Below the pieces are notes generated by a model, which saw nothing but the letters and a program-made list of their open reading frames with translations, ran no database searches and was not told the DNA's origin. This document shows, in pieces, positions 35,101 through 45,322 of a stretch of DNA of 47,955 nt (the stretch's first letter is position 1; each line of letters opens with the position of its first letter). Source of the stretch: Clostridiales bacterium CHKCI006 (GTDB lineage: Bacteria > Bacillota_I > Bacilli_A > Erysipelotrichales > Coprobacillaceae); the NCBI GenBank assembly GCA_900018345.1, contig FCNA01000008.1, positions 1-47,955 of the forward strand. The letters are read 5' to 3'. The position numbers and the translations under genes are program-made.

Positions 35101-36611
35101 TTAAAATAATGAAAAAGGTTGGGATGCTGATCACTGAACAAAGCCAAGGGAACGTCAGTTCCCATGGAAGCAATGGGTTCACTGGCATTGGCGGCCATCG
35201 GTAAAATAAGATCGCGCACATCCTCATAAGTATAATCATAAAGCTGATAGAGACGCTGTCGTGTTTTAGCCACAAGTGGCTGACGGACAAAGCTTCCCAT
35301 CGGCAGCTCATTCAACTGGATCAGATGCTGATGCAGCCATTCTCCATATGGATGCGCATTGGCATAGCTTCTTTTTAAGGCAGCATCTTCGATCAGTTCC
35401 TGACACTTCGTATCAACAAGCAGCATCTTACCGGGCTCGAGGCGCGCCTTACGCAGTACATGCGCTTCATCGATTTCTAATACACCGACCTCGCTGGAGA
35501 GGATCAGCGTCTGGTCATCCATGACATAATAACGCGATGGCCTTAAGCCATTACGATCGAGCGCAGCTCCCATGCGTATACCATCTGAAAACAATACAGC
35601 TGCCGGACCGTCCCAAGGTTCCATCATCGTCGCATAATAATGATAAAAATCCTGTTTATCCTTAGGCATAGGGACCTTTTGGTAAGGTTCTGGAATTAAA
35701 AGCATCATCGCTTTGGCGAGATCCATACCGTTCATATATAAAAACTCCAGAGTATTGTCTAACATCGCAGAATCGGAACCATTCACATGAATAATGGGAT
35801 AGATCTTATCCAGTTCATCCTTGAAGTAAGGTGATTTGAGTGTCTCTTCTCTGGCTAGCATACGACTGATATTGCCACGAATCGTGTTGATTTCTCCATT
35901 ATGCGCAATCATACGATTAGGGTGGGCACGCTGCCAGCTTGGCGTTGTATTCGTCGAGAAACGCGAATGGACTAGCGCAATCGCACTCGTGAACAGCGAA
36001 TCACTGAGGTCCGGAAAAAAAGCTCTCAGCTGACCGACTAAAAACATGCCTTTATAAACGATGGTTTGACTGGAGAACGAAACGACATAAGCTTCAGGGC
36101 ATATTTTTTCATAGACTCTTCGAGCCACATAAAGCCGTCTTTCGAAAGGTAGTCCGACTGCGATATGCGCTGGTCTTCCAACAAAACATTGAGCGATGTA
36201 CGGCATACACTCACGGGCTGCCTGGCCTAAGATTTCTTTACGAATCGGTACCTCACGCCAGCCCAAAAAAGGCAGCCCTTCATCAGACAGCACTTTCTCC
36301 CATGTTTTTTTCGCCTGACGTCTTTGATACGTATCTTCGGGTAAAAAAAGCATGGCAACAGCATAGCTGCCTTCTTCATTTAGATGAATATCTAATTTCC
36401 GTGCCTCGCGCCAAAAAAAACGGTGAGGAAGCTGGGAGAGGATCCCTACCCCATCCCCCACCTGCCCCGTCGCATCCTTACCGGCCCGATGCTCTAATTT
36501 TTCGACGATTTGCAAAGCCTGATCGATCAACTGATGATCCTTGCGTCCATCGATATGGACGATGGCACCAATACCGCAGGCATCATGTTCATTATTCCAT
36601 TGATGATTCAT
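32133..36611 (-). CDS. gltB: Glutamate synthase large subunit
   Basis: The 1492-residue protein has a class II glutaminase domain whose nucleophile Cys12 follows an 11-residue propeptide (MNHQWNNEHDAC). The central and FMN-binding synthase domains follow (GKSNSGEGGEDP, GYDGGTGAA). A 3Fe-4S cluster site is formed by CMMMRVCNLDTCPVG, and a C-terminal GXGXG beta-helix domain ends the protein. It converts glutamine plus 2-oxoglutarate to two glutamates. Third gene of a run after glutamine synthetase and AsnB, 14 bases behind asnB. Confidence 0.97.
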   Translation of the reverse strand: MNHQWNNEHDACGIGAIVHIDGRKDHQLIDQALQIVEKLEHRAGKDATGQVGDGVGILSQLPHRFFWREARKLDIHLNEEGSYAVAMLFLPEDTYQRRQAKKTWEKVLSDEGLPFLGWREVPIRKEILGQAARECMPYIAQCFVGRPAHIAVGLPFERRLYVARRVYEKICPEAYVVSFSSQTIVYKGMFLVGQLRAFFPDLSDSLFTSAIALVHSRFSTNTTPSWQRAHPNRMIAHNGEINTIRGNISRMLAREETLKSPYFKDELDKIYPIIHVNGSDSAMLDNTLEFLYMNGMDLAKAMMLLIPEPYQKVPMPKDKQDFYHYYATMMEPWDGPAAVLFSDGIRMGAALDRNGLRPSRYYVMDDQTLILSSEVGVLEIDEAHVLRKARLEPGKMLLVDTKCQELIEDAALKRSYANAHPYGEWLHQHLIQLNELPMGSFVRQPLVAKTRQRLYQLYDYTYEDVRDLILPMAANASEPIASMGTDVPLALFSDQHPNLFHYFKQQFAQVTNPPIDSLREAVVIDTTIFLGRSGNLLVDEGENCHVLELAGPILNEKQLAKIRQIDRPGLKSSVVSLLFYQGMSLTEAINELFRRCDQAINAGTNILILSDRGVDEHHLVIPSLLAVAGLDSHLVDTRMKTAVSVVLESGEPRDVHQCACLLGFGASAINPYLAHESIAELIEEGYLKMEFDDAVSAYDQALRQGVTKIAAKMGISCLQSYQSAKIFEAVGLKQDLIETYFRHIPSQVGGIGIEDLEADVRYYHQKAFDPLGLPKDLTLKSKGFHRFRRGQEAEEHLYDPETIIMLQRATQMGDYELFKQYSKHLRKKHAFHLRSQFQLVSGRQPVALDEVEGEHEIVKRFKTGAMSYGSISKEAHECMAIAMNRLGGKSNSGEGGEDPQRFGTEKNSAIKQVASGRFGVTSAYLVSAREIQIKMAQGAKPGEGGHLPGQKVYPWIARTRYSTPGVTLISPPPHHDIYSIEDLAELIYDLKNANPQAQISVKLASESGVGTIASGVAKAGADVILISGYDGGTGAASQSAIHHTGMPWEIGIWEAQQSLVENGLRQHVRLETDGKLMTGYDVAVACLLGAEEFGFATAPLVSMGCMMMRVCNLDTCPVGIATQNEKLRARFKGKPEYVMNFMLFVARELREIMAELGYRSVDEMVGHVEDIQLTNHPRMTFASKDHLASHYEKGHTSHDVLSGTLDARELIPFFKDSLVHGMKKTKTVFISSLDRCLGTMLGSELTRQHPFGLPDHTMTIHCIGGAGQSFGAFLPKGITMDVQGDANDYFGKGLSGGILGIAPVQSAKYEASQNVIIGNVALYGATSGEAYIAGKAGERFAVRNSGATAVVEGVGDHALEYMTGGTVLILGPTGKNVAAGMSGGIAYVLDLKHDLYQRLNEQLVDMCVLQETRDIRQVKKLLSKHIEMTDSWLARRILEDFDSYLPHFKKLIPRDYAKVLEMVEQFEKRGDSHDEARLNAFIAMHQGGEAHG

Positions 36612-36625
36612 TTTCTCATCCCTCT

Positions 36626-38209
36626 CTATTTTCCACTATCTCCATAATTGGAGAGATATCTCGCTGATGGGCCATTGACAGCCACCCCTTCCCATTCTTG
36701 GTTTGGCATCCAGTAAGCAGGCAACATCTTTCCCTGACCAGGATAATATTTTTCAAAGATTTCCCGATAGAGCAGCGCTTCCTTTGAATACGGATAAACA
36801 TCCTGATATTGACTAGCATTTTTTAAATACTCATCATCACGATAATAAGTCTCGGCATAGGCTTTCAGCTCATCCACCATGGAATGACCCACCGCATCTG
36901 AAAAAGCGGCCTTTTCACGCATCAGGATCTTTTCAGGCAGATACGCCCCCTCTTGAAAGGCACGCCGCAACAGATATTTTCCCTTATGATAGTGGTTCAT
37001 TTTCAAATCTGGATCTAAGTGCATCACATAATCAACAAAAGCCAGGTCCCCAAACGGGACACGCGCTTCCAAACTATGAACACTGATGCAACGATCAGCC
37101 CGCAAAACATCATAGAGATAGACCTCGCGGATCCGCTTCTCAGCTTCTTTTTGAAAGCTCTTCGCATCAGGGGCAAAATCCGTATATTTGTAGCCGAACA
37201 ATTCGTCGGATATCTCTCCTGTCAGCAACACGCGTATGGAGGTGTGTTGATGAATATACTGGCAGACAAGATACATTCCGATCGAAGCGCGGACGGTCGT
37301 GACATCATAACTGCCTAAACAAGCAATCACGGGTTCTAAGGCTGCTAGCACATCCTCTTTGGTGATGATGACCTCATGATGATGAGCACCTAGATCATCA
37401 GCAACCTCTCTGGCATATTTGAGATCGATGGCATCCGTAGACATACCGATGGCAAAGGTTTCTAAAGGCTTTTTCAGATTTCTGGCTGCGATGGACGCGA
37501 CTAAGGAGGAGTCGAGCCCACCGCTGACCAAAAATCCGATAGGGGCATCGGCGTCTAAACGCTTCCTGACCCCTTCAACCAGCAAATCGTGAATATGAGT
37601 ACAGGCAGTCTCAATTTGATCTGGAAGGTAACATGTCACCTGACTCATATCACGATAAGAGACCCACTGTCCGTCATCATAATAGTATCCCGGTGGGAAA
37701 GGAAGGATCTTTTCACAGATTCCCACCAGGTTCTTTGCTTCAGATGCAAAAAGGATCACACCCGTCTGGTCATAGCCATAAAATAGAGGACGGATTCCCA
37801 ACGGATCACGAGCCGCTACCCATGCGTGACGCTTTCCATCATAGAGGATGAGAGCGAATTCCGCATCGAGAGATTGAAACATCTCCACACCTAATTGATC
37901 ATAGAGCGGCAAAAGAAGCTCGCAATCACTGTCCCCAACAAAATGATATCCCTTTAGCTCAAGTTCAGTTTTCAAAGCACGAAAACCATAAATTTCACCA
38001 TTACATACAACGACATTTTCATCCATCTGGAAGGGCTGCATACCTCTCTCATCCAATCCCATAATAGCTAAACGGTGGAAGCCAAGAAGGCCTCCCGCCG
38101 TTTTTATGATACGTGATCCATCCGGTCCACGTGAAATGGTTCGATCAAATCCCGTTTTAAAAATAGTTAAGCTTGCGTCTGGCTCACAGTAACCCATGAT
38201 GGAACACAT
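36626..38209 (-). CDS. asnB: Asparagine synthetase B (glutamine-hydrolysing)
   Basis: The 527-residue protein starts MCSIMGY, leaving Cys2 as the N-terminal nucleophile of the class II glutaminase domain. The synthetase domain has the PP-loop SGGLDSSL. It makes asparagine from aspartate, ATP and glutamine. It lies 15 bases behind the glutamine synthetase gene and 14 before gltB, indicating one operon. Confidence 0.95.
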   Translation of the reverse strand: MCSIMGYCEPDASLTIFKTGFDRTISRGPDGSRIIKTAGGLLGFHRLAIMGLDERGMQPFQMDENVVVCNGEIYGFRALKTELELKGYHFVGDSDCELLLPLYDQLGVEMFQSLDAEFALILYDGKRHAWVAARDPLGIRPLFYGYDQTGVILFASEAKNLVGICEKILPFPPGYYYDDGQWVSYRDMSQVTCYLPDQIETACTHIHDLLVEGVRKRLDADAPIGFLVSGGLDSSLVASIAARNLKKPLETFAIGMSTDAIDLKYAREVADDLGAHHHEVIITKEDVLAALEPVIACLGSYDVTTVRASIGMYLVCQYIHQHTSIRVLLTGEISDELFGYKYTDFAPDAKSFQKEAEKRIREVYLYDVLRADRCISVHSLEARVPFGDLAFVDYVMHLDPDLKMNHYHKGKYLLRRAFQEGAYLPEKILMREKAAFSDAVGHSMVDELKAYAETYYRDDEYLKNASQYQDVYPYSKEALLYREIFEKYYPGQGKMLPAYWMPNQEWEGVAVNGPSARYLSNYGDSGK

Positions 38210-38224
38210 AGTTGATCCCCCTTT

Positions 38225-40318
38225 TTATGAAATACCAAATAAAAGTTTACCGTAAGTTGGGAATGGCCAGGCTTTTTCATCAGTCATCGTCTCTAACTGG
38301 TCGCATGGTTCACGTAAAGCCTGCATGGCACCAATCACTTCATCACGATAAGCAAAAGCACGCGCTTCGAAATCTTCTGAAGCATCGGCACGGTCAACAA
38401 CATCCTTCAGATAGTTCATGGCACGATAAGCCTGATCGACCAACTTTGAAATTTCCTTGACCGTTTCTCTTTCATACGCATTTTCCGTGCCGGCAACCTG
38501 CATCGTCATCGCACAAGTTTCAGCTAGCGTTCTGGCATAACTGCTGGCTGCAGGAAGGATCTCTTTATGAGCCATATTGACCATCGTTTTCGCTTCAATA
38601 CTTAAGATTTTCGTATATTCTTCCATCATGATCTCATAACGTGAATACATTTCTTCTTCATTTAACACTTTATGTCTGGCGAACAGTTCTATATTTTCCG
38701 GTTTGATGAAATAAGGTAAGGCATCCGGTGTCGTCCGCAGATTCAGTAAGCCACGTTTTTGGGCTTCTTTGACCCATGCATCATCATAGCCATTGCCATT
38801 AAAGATAATGCGGTCATGTTCTCTGATTACACCTTTGATCAGCGCATTCAAGGCTGAATCAAAGTCCGGTGCTTTTTCCAGAATATCTGCAAACTGTTTC
38901 AATTCATCCGCAACCACGGTATTCAAAACAAAGTTACAACCGGCAATCGAAGAACTGGAACCAGGCATGCGGAATTCGAATTTATTGCCCGTAAAGGCAA
39001 ATGGACTTGTTCGGTTGCGATCGGTATTGTCTTTAGGAAATTTAGGTAAGACATGTGCACCGATACGCATCAGTTCTTTTTCCTTATTGGTATAAGCAAT
39101 ATCGTCTCTGATAGCTTCCAATATTTCCGTCAATTCATCCCCAAGGAAGACTGAGATAATAGCAGGTGGCGCTTCATTGGCTCCCAGACGATGATCGTTA
39201 CCAGCTGTTGCAACAGAGAGACGTAACAGATCCTGATGCTCGTCTACCCCTTTAATGACCGCACAGAGGAAAAGTAAGAATTGTGCATTTTCGTATGGCG
39301 TTTCTCCCGGTTCAAGCAAATTCACACCTGTATCCGTGGATAATGACCAGTTGTTATGCTTACCACTTCCGTTGATATACTCAAATGGTTTTTCATGAAG
39401 CAAAGCCACCATGTCATGTTTCTTGGCAATACGCTGAATCAGCTCCATTGTCAACTGGTTATGATCCGTGGCAATATTGGTCGTGCTGAAGATCGGTGCG
39501 AGTTCATGCTGAGCAGGGGCTACTTCGTTGTGTTCTGTTTTCGCTAAGACACCTAACTTCCAGAGTTCTTCATTGAGCTCATTCATAAAGGCCTGAACAC
39601 GGGACTTGATTGTTCCAAAATAATGGTCTTCCAGTTCCTGTCCCTTTGGGCAAGGGGCACCAAATAAAGTGCGTCCTGTATAGATCAAGTCTTTGCGTTC
39701 TTCATAGTACCGTTTATCGACTAAGAAATATTCCTGTTCCGGTCCAACCGTTGTATTGACATGTCTCACATCGGTATTCCCAAAAAGCTTCAGGATCCGC
39801 ATGGCCTGTTTATTGATGGCTTCCATGCTGCGCAATAATGGCGTTTTCTTATCCAGTGCATGACCGGAATACGAACAAAATGCCGTTGGAATGCAGAGTA
39901 CACCATTTTTAATAAAGGCATAGCTGGTTGGATCCCAGGCTGTATAACCACGCGCCTCAAAGGTCGCTCTTAATCCGCCATTTGGGAAAGAGGAAGCGTC
40001 GGGTTCTCCGCGAATCAATTCTTTTCCGGAGAATTCCATGATGACTTTTCCATCTGATTTCAAATTGATAAAGCCATCATGCTTTTCAGCCGTCACACCT
40101 GTCATCGGTTGAAACCAGTGAGTATAATGAGTTGCGCCATGTTCAACCGCCCAATCTTTCATAGCATTAGCTACCGCATTGGCGATCTTCATATTTAAAG
40201 AGCGACCATCTTTCATGGTTTTTTGTAATTCCTGAAAGGTATCCTTGGCTAATCTTTCTTCCATGGTGCTTTCATCAAAGACCAGGGAACCAAATAATTC
40301 ACTCATCTTACTTTCCAT
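38225..40318 (-). CDS. glnN: Glutamine synthetase type III
   Basis: The 697-residue protein is far longer than GlnA type I (about 450) and matches the GSIII family: N-terminal FGSLVFDESTMEERL, the metal-binding stretch TVGPEQEYFLVDKRYY, a KTEHNEVAPAQHELAP block and an ATP site NGSGKHNNWSL. It makes glutamine from glutamate and ammonia. It heads the operon with asnB and gltBD and has its own promoter with a stable leader hairpin. ATG 40318 follows AGGAG; an in-frame ATG four codons later is also possible. Confidence 0.95.
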   Translation of the reverse strand: MESKMSELFGSLVFDESTMEERLAKDTFQELQKTMKDGRSLNMKIANAVANAMKDWAVEHGATHYTHWFQPMTGVTAEKHDGFINLKSDGKVIMEFSGKELIRGEPDASSFPNGGLRATFEARGYTAWDPTSYAFIKNGVLCIPTAFCSYSGHALDKKTPLLRSMEAINKQAMRILKLFGNTDVRHVNTTVGPEQEYFLVDKRYYEERKDLIYTGRTLFGAPCPKGQELEDHYFGTIKSRVQAFMNELNEELWKLGVLAKTEHNEVAPAQHELAPIFSTTNIATDHNQLTMELIQRIAKKHDMVALLHEKPFEYINGSGKHNNWSLSTDTGVNLLEPGETPYENAQFLLFLCAVIKGVDEHQDLLRLSVATAGNDHRLGANEAPPAIISVFLGDELTEILEAIRDDIAYTNKEKELMRIGAHVLPKFPKDNTDRNRTSPFAFTGNKFEFRMPGSSSSIAGCNFVLNTVVADELKQFADILEKAPDFDSALNALIKGVIREHDRIIFNGNGYDDAWVKEAQKRGLLNLRTTPDALPYFIKPENIELFARHKVLNEEEMYSRYEIMMEEYTKILSIEAKTMVNMAHKEILPAASSYARTLAETCAMTMQVAGTENAYERETVKEISKLVDQAYRAMNYLKDVVDRADASEDFEARAFAYRDEVIGAMQALREPCDQLETMTDEKAWPFPTYGKLLFGIS

Positions 40319-40348
40319 CTTATCATCTCTCCTTTTTTTAAAATAAAT

Positions 40349-40387
40349 GGCAAAGGGGCCGCATCCTCAGATGTCGACCCCTTTGCC
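40349..40387 (-). promoter_or_regulatory. Stable hairpin in the glutamine synthetase leader
   Basis: GGCAAAGGGG (40349-40358) and CCCCTTTGCC (40378-40387) form a perfect 10-bp stem, with a further GCATC/GATGT stem inside. It would occupy about bases 8-47 of the transcript and is followed by a T-rich ATTTATTTT. This could be an attenuator or a 5' stabiliser. No GlnR-type box was found. Confidence 0.6.
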
Positions 40388-40402
40388 GCTATTACGCTTG
40401 CC

Positions 40403-40431
40403 ATTATGCTACAAAAGACCATCTTTGTCAA
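40403..40431 (-). promoter_or_regulatory. Promoter of the glnN-asnB-gltBD operon
   Basis: TTGACA (40431-40426), a 17-bp spacer and CATAAT (40408-40403) on the minus strand. Confidence 0.78.
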
Positions 40432-40469
40432 TGATTTTTTATCATTTTAATAAACTTTTATCGACTATA

Positions 40470-40498
40470 TTGAAAATATCGGCACTTCGCGTTATAAT
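40470..40498 (+). promoter_or_regulatory. purF promoter
   Basis: TTGAAA (40470-40475), a 17-bp spacer and TATAAT (40493-40498) on the plus strand, divergent from the glutamine synthetase promoter. A weak GAAAGAGA/TCTCTTTC inverted repeat lies in the leader (about 40510-40545). Confidence 0.78.
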
Positions 40499-40584
40499 GA
40501 ACATGGATCGAAAGAGATACATCATTAGTATAAGATTTCTCTTTCTTTTCATTCCAAAATAAGCGCAAGGAGGAAAAACTCATA

Positions 40585-41988
40585 ATGGATGATCTCAAAG
40601 GATTACATGAAGAATGTGGTGTATTTGGTGTCTATGGTTATACGAATGCGGCTAGTCTTTGCTATTACGGGCTGCATAGTCTTCAGCATCGTGGTCAGGA
40701 AGCGGCCGGCATCCTGGTGTCTGATCGACAACAATTATCCATCCATAAGGGAGAAGGTCTGGTGACTGAGGTCTTCAATCCCGAAAAGCTCGACAAATTA
40801 AGCGGAGACATGGCCATAGGTCATGTACGTTATTCAACGACTGGCGGTGGGGGCATCGCGAATGTTCAACCCTTCCTCTTTCGAACCATGGATGGCGATC
40901 TTGGTATCTGTCACAATGGGAATATTGTCAATGCGAACGTGCTTAAAGCCAAACTGGAAGCCCAGGGAAGTATCTTCTCATCAAGTTCAGACACAGAAAT
41001 CCTGGGGCATCTGATCAAGCGGAAAAGTGGGCGTATGATTGAAAGAATCTGCGCCAGTCTTGAAGAATTGGATGGCGCTTTTGCCTTCTTGATCATGTTA
41101 GAAGATCGTATCTATGCGGCCAGAGACCGCTATGGGTTAAGGCCGCTTTCCATCGGACAATTACCGAACGGCGCCTATGTCTTTGCTTCAGAAACCTGTG
41201 CCTTTGATATCGTAGGGGCACACTTTGTCAGAGATGTTGAGCCAGGCGAGATCGTGCGTGTTAAAGACAACGAACTGTTAGGGCGATTCTATACCGATCA
41301 GCCCATCCACGACAAGATTTGTGCCATGGAATACATTTATTTTTCTAGACCAGATAGCAATCTGGATGGGATCAATGTCCATACGACCCGCAAGCATGCC
41401 GGCATGCAGCTCTATCAAGAAAGCCCGGTTGATGCAGACATTGTCATCGGTGTACCGGATTCCTCCATTTCGGCTGCCATCGGTTACGCCGAAGCGGCCG
41501 GCATTCCATATGAAATGGGCCTCATCAAAAATAAATATGTTGGTCGTACCTTTATTCAGCCAACCCAGGAAATGCGTAATCAAGGGGTGCGCATGAAATT
41601 ATCCGCTGTTTCTTCGATTGTCAGTGGTCAACGTGTCATCATGATTGATGATTCGATCGTGCGTGGAACCACGTCTAAGCGCATCGTGAGATTATTAAAA
41701 GAAGCTGGTGCCAAAGAAGTGCATGTACGTATCGCTTCTCCTGCTATCCGCTACCCATGCTTTTATGGAGTAGATATGTCCACTATCGACCAATTGATCA
41801 GTCATCGCATGGATGTCGACATGCTCTGTCAATACATCGAAGCCGACTCACTGGCCTTTATTTCCGAAGAGGGTCTGAAGCATTCGATTCACTTCAAAAA
41901 AGAGCATACCTGTGATCTCTGCATGGCCTGCTTCAATGGGGAGTATGTCACTGATCTATATGATAATCGAAAAAATCTTGATGACTAA
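40585..41988 (+). CDS. purF: Amidophosphoribosyltransferase
   Basis: The 467-residue protein has a short propeptide MDDLKGLHEE before Cys11, the glutaminase nucleophile (CGVFGVYGY). The phosphoribosyltransferase domain carries the PRPP loop VIMIDDSIVRGTTS. Four Cys in the last third (including CDLCMAC) suggest the Bacillus-type 4Fe-4S cluster. It catalyses the first step of purine synthesis. AAGGAGG precedes ATG 40585. It is isolated from other pur genes here and ends in its own terminator. Confidence 0.96.
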   Translation: MDDLKGLHEECGVFGVYGYTNAASLCYYGLHSLQHRGQEAAGILVSDRQQLSIHKGEGLVTEVFNPEKLDKLSGDMAIGHVRYSTTGGGGIANVQPFLFRTMDGDLGICHNGNIVNANVLKAKLEAQGSIFSSSSDTEILGHLIKRKSGRMIERICASLEELDGAFAFLIMLEDRIYAARDRYGLRPLSIGQLPNGAYVFASETCAFDIVGAHFVRDVEPGEIVRVKDNELLGRFYTDQPIHDKICAMEYIYFSRPDSNLDGINVHTTRKHAGMQLYQESPVDADIVIGVPDSSISAAIGYAEAAGIPYEMGLIKNKYVGRTFIQPTQEMRNQGVRMKLSAVSSIVSGQRVIMIDDSIVRGTTSKRIVRLLKEAGAKEVHVRIASPAIRYPCFYGVDMSTIDQLISHRMDVDMLCQYIEADSLAFISEEGLKHSIHFKKEHTCDLCMACFNGEYVTDLYDNRKNLDD

Positions 41989-42012
41989 CGCAGGCTTTTT
42001 CCTGCGTTTTTT
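41988..42012 (+). terminator. purF terminator
   Basis: ACGCAGG (41988-41994) and CCTGCGT (42001-42007) form a 7-bp stem with a 6-nt loop, followed by TTTTT. The stop codon abuts the stem. Confidence 0.88.
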
Positions 42013-42013
42013 C

Positions 42014-42043
42014 TTGTTGATGGCTTTGAATGTCATGTATAAT
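42014..42043 (+). promoter_or_regulatory. Promoter of the decayed AraC gene
   Basis: TTGTTG (42014-42019), an 18-bp spacer and TATAAT (42038-42043). A GAGGTG site precedes ATG 42068. The promoter looks intact although the gene is not. Confidence 0.5.
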
Positions 42044-42067
42044 CAAAGATGAGGTGAACTGAAATAA

Positions 42068-42866
42068 ATGCAAACACACTGTACTGGCTTCATGGTTACT
42101 GCTTAGAGCATCTCCGTGAATACAATCACCAACCATCTGCTGGCCATGCCTGCAAACCATACGCTCTATCACTACTTTGTCATCCAAGGTGCCTTGCGTC
42201 TGTATACACCCTCTAGTATCATGGATTATTTACCCGGTCAGTATTCCATTTCTGCGATTGATACGCCCCTTAGCAATCAAGTCCTGCAATCTCCGCTAAA
42301 CACACTGGCACTCTCCTTTCAGACCAAAGATGTGATCGATATGATATTACAATTACCGATGCTCTTTAGAGAAATAAGATGAGAAAACACAGACCTTCTC
42401 TGATCAGCATTTACTCCAACCGCTCAAAGCGTTACTGGAACGCCTTGACTTTCCTGAACGTTTCGCATTTTTGGCTAGTGAATTGAAAAAGAGATCCTCT
42501 TTGACGTACTCTTGGGCTCCAATCGCAAGCATTTTCTGCAAAGCATTATTTGCACCAGCCTGACCGGCAAGATCTACGAAATTTACAGCTGAATCAAAGT
42601 ACATTTCCGAGAGTCTTTCACCATTGAGGCCCTCGCTCAACAAAGTCATATGAGTGTTTCGTCTTTCCATCAGATGTTTAAGAACGCAGTCGGTAGGGGA
42701 CCAGTGCAATGCCAAAAGCGGCTGCGTCTGACTGAAGCCTAACAGCTCATGCCAGAAAACATGCAAAATGTCACCGAGGCCATCTGGAGGTAGGCTACGA
42801 AAGCCTCTCTCAGTTTGTTCGCGATTATAAAAACGTTTGGCTTGACCTCCAAAGAAGACATTGTAC
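42068..42866 (+). pseudogene. Decayed AraC-family regulator
   Basis: From ATG 42068 the frame reads twelve codons (MQTHCTGFMVTA), a TAG, then a long stretch typical of an AraC_N sensor domain (YHYFVIQGALRLY, DYLPGQYSISAIDTPLS). It stops at 42382. The C-terminal DNA-binding part follows in shifted frames with further stops: FTIEALAQQSHMSVSSFHQM, a QKRLRLTEA piece and VGYESLSQFVRDYKN. These are the two helix-turn-helix motifs of a YqhC-like AraC regulator. Several stops and frameshifts show long decay. The 176-codon minus-strand frame over it (42404-42934) is an antisense shadow. Confidence 0.8.
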
Positions 42867-42946
42867 ATCTGACCTTCCAAACAGAGAAATAGGCAAGTCG
42901 ATCCAAGCTTCATCTGATACAATGAAACTAACACAGGAGAATAAAA

Positions 42947-43294
42947 ATGTATCTGACAGATGAATATTGTGATCGTCTATGCGAGGCCGCCAAAGAAAAA
43001 AATCAGGAATGCAGCGCACTGATATTAAGCATTACTTTAGTTCCGGGCAAAACCTACACGGCTGCCATCACTCAATGCAAGACAAAGGATGTTGCTTCCA
43101 ATGTCTAAGAAGGCGGCGCTTTGATGGCCATTCAAACCAAAGATCCTAAGATTACCTTAGTTGCCGGTGTTTACCCTATATTTGTCGATGGCAAAATTGC
43201 TGGAGGGATCGGCGTAGGTGGCGGAACAGAAGAAGACTGCATGATTGCAGAATATGTCATTTCAGTGTTTGAAAAGTTGACCAAGCAGGCATAG
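42947..43294 (+). pseudogene. GlcG/HbpS-like (DUF336) protein, interrupted
   Basis: ATG 42947 follows AGGAG and the frame runs 116 codons to TAG 43292, but a TAA interrupts it at codon 54 (43106-43108). The first part has KTYTAAI, and the second EGGALMAIQ, VYPIFVDGKIAGGIGVGGGTEEDC, which is the conserved GlcG/HbpS C-terminus. About 20 residues expected between the two conserved blocks are missing. The single in-frame stop plus deletion indicates a pseudogene. It sits directly behind the decayed AraC gene, suggesting that both belonged to one lost function. Confidence 0.75.
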
Positions 43295-43313
43295 AGCATG
43301 CCTGTTTTCTTTT
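43286..43313 (+). terminator. Terminator after the GlcG-like pseudogene
   Basis: CAGGCAT (43286-43292) pairs with ATGCCTG (43298-43304) across a 5-nt loop. TTTTCTTTT follows. Confidence 0.8.
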
Positions 43314-43319
43314 ACGTAA

Positions 43320-44861
<1,542 letters not shown>

Positions 44862-44864
44862 ATC

Positions 44865-44890
44865 AAAAAGGCTGCTCGCACAGCCTTTTT
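44865..44890. terminator. Bidirectional terminator between GH1 and EIIB genes
   Basis: AAAAAGGCTG (44865-44874) and CAGCCTTTTT (44881-44890) form a perfect 10-bp stem with a 6-nt loop. It serves the two converging genes. Confidence 0.9.
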
Positions 44891-44892
44891 GT

Positions 44893-45213
44893 TTACTTAT
44901 TTTGATTGAAGTCTTCGTAGATCTGCAGCGCTGTATCCAGTACTTTGGCTCCATTCATCGTACCGTAATCCCGCATATCGATGACTGCTACAGGGAACTT
45001 TCCTTCTGCCAGCTTCTCCATACTTTTCAGTACATAACGAACCTGAGGACCTAATAAAAGTACGTCAAATTCACCCAAATGGGCTTCCACGCTCTTTTCA
45101 GAACGGGCTTCAACACTCACTTCAATCCCGCGATGCTTAGCTTCTTCTTCCATTTTCGTCATCAACAGGCTCGTTGACATTCCGCCGGCACAAGCCAATA
45201 AAATTCGAACCAT
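44893..45213 (-). CDS. PTS lactose/cellobiose-type EIIB
   Basis: The 106-residue protein starts MVRILLACAGGMSTSLL; Cys8 is the phosphorylated residue of this EIIB family. Later segments (DVLLLGPQVRYVLKSM) are typical. It passes phosphate from EIIA to the incoming sugar bound by EIIC. No EIIA or EIIC gene is next to it. ATG 45213 follows AAGGAG by about 10 bases, and the extension to 45333 crosses the promoter. Confidence 0.92.
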   Translation of the reverse strand: MVRILLACAGGMSTSLLMTKMEEEAKHRGIEVSVEARSEKSVEAHLGEFDVLLLGPQVRYVLKSMEKLAEGKFPVAVIDMRDYGTMNGAKVLDTALQIYEDFNQNK

Positions 45214-45240
45214 TGTTTCCACACTCCTTTTTCTAAGTTC

Positions 45241-45269
45241 ATTATAAAGGATAGCGAAAAATAAATCAA
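45241..45269 (-). promoter_or_regulatory. EIIB promoter
   Basis: TTGATT (45269-45264), a 17-bp spacer and TATAAT (45246-45241) on the minus strand. A CGAAGTT/AACTTCG hairpin (45279-45295) lies just upstream. Confidence 0.7.
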
Positions 45270-45322
45270 AGGATCGAGCGAAGTTGAAAACTTCGTTGCA
45301 CCAAAAACAGCCAAACTGACAA

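Noticed and set aside
40319-40584. GlnR box or purine riboswitch between glnN and purF
   Set aside because: No TGTNA-N7-TNACA match and no purine aptamer core was visible; only promoters and simple hairpins.
42404-42934. 176-codon minus-strand frame
   Set aside because: It is antisense to a recognisable, decayed AraC C-terminal domain on the plus strand and has no homology I recognise.
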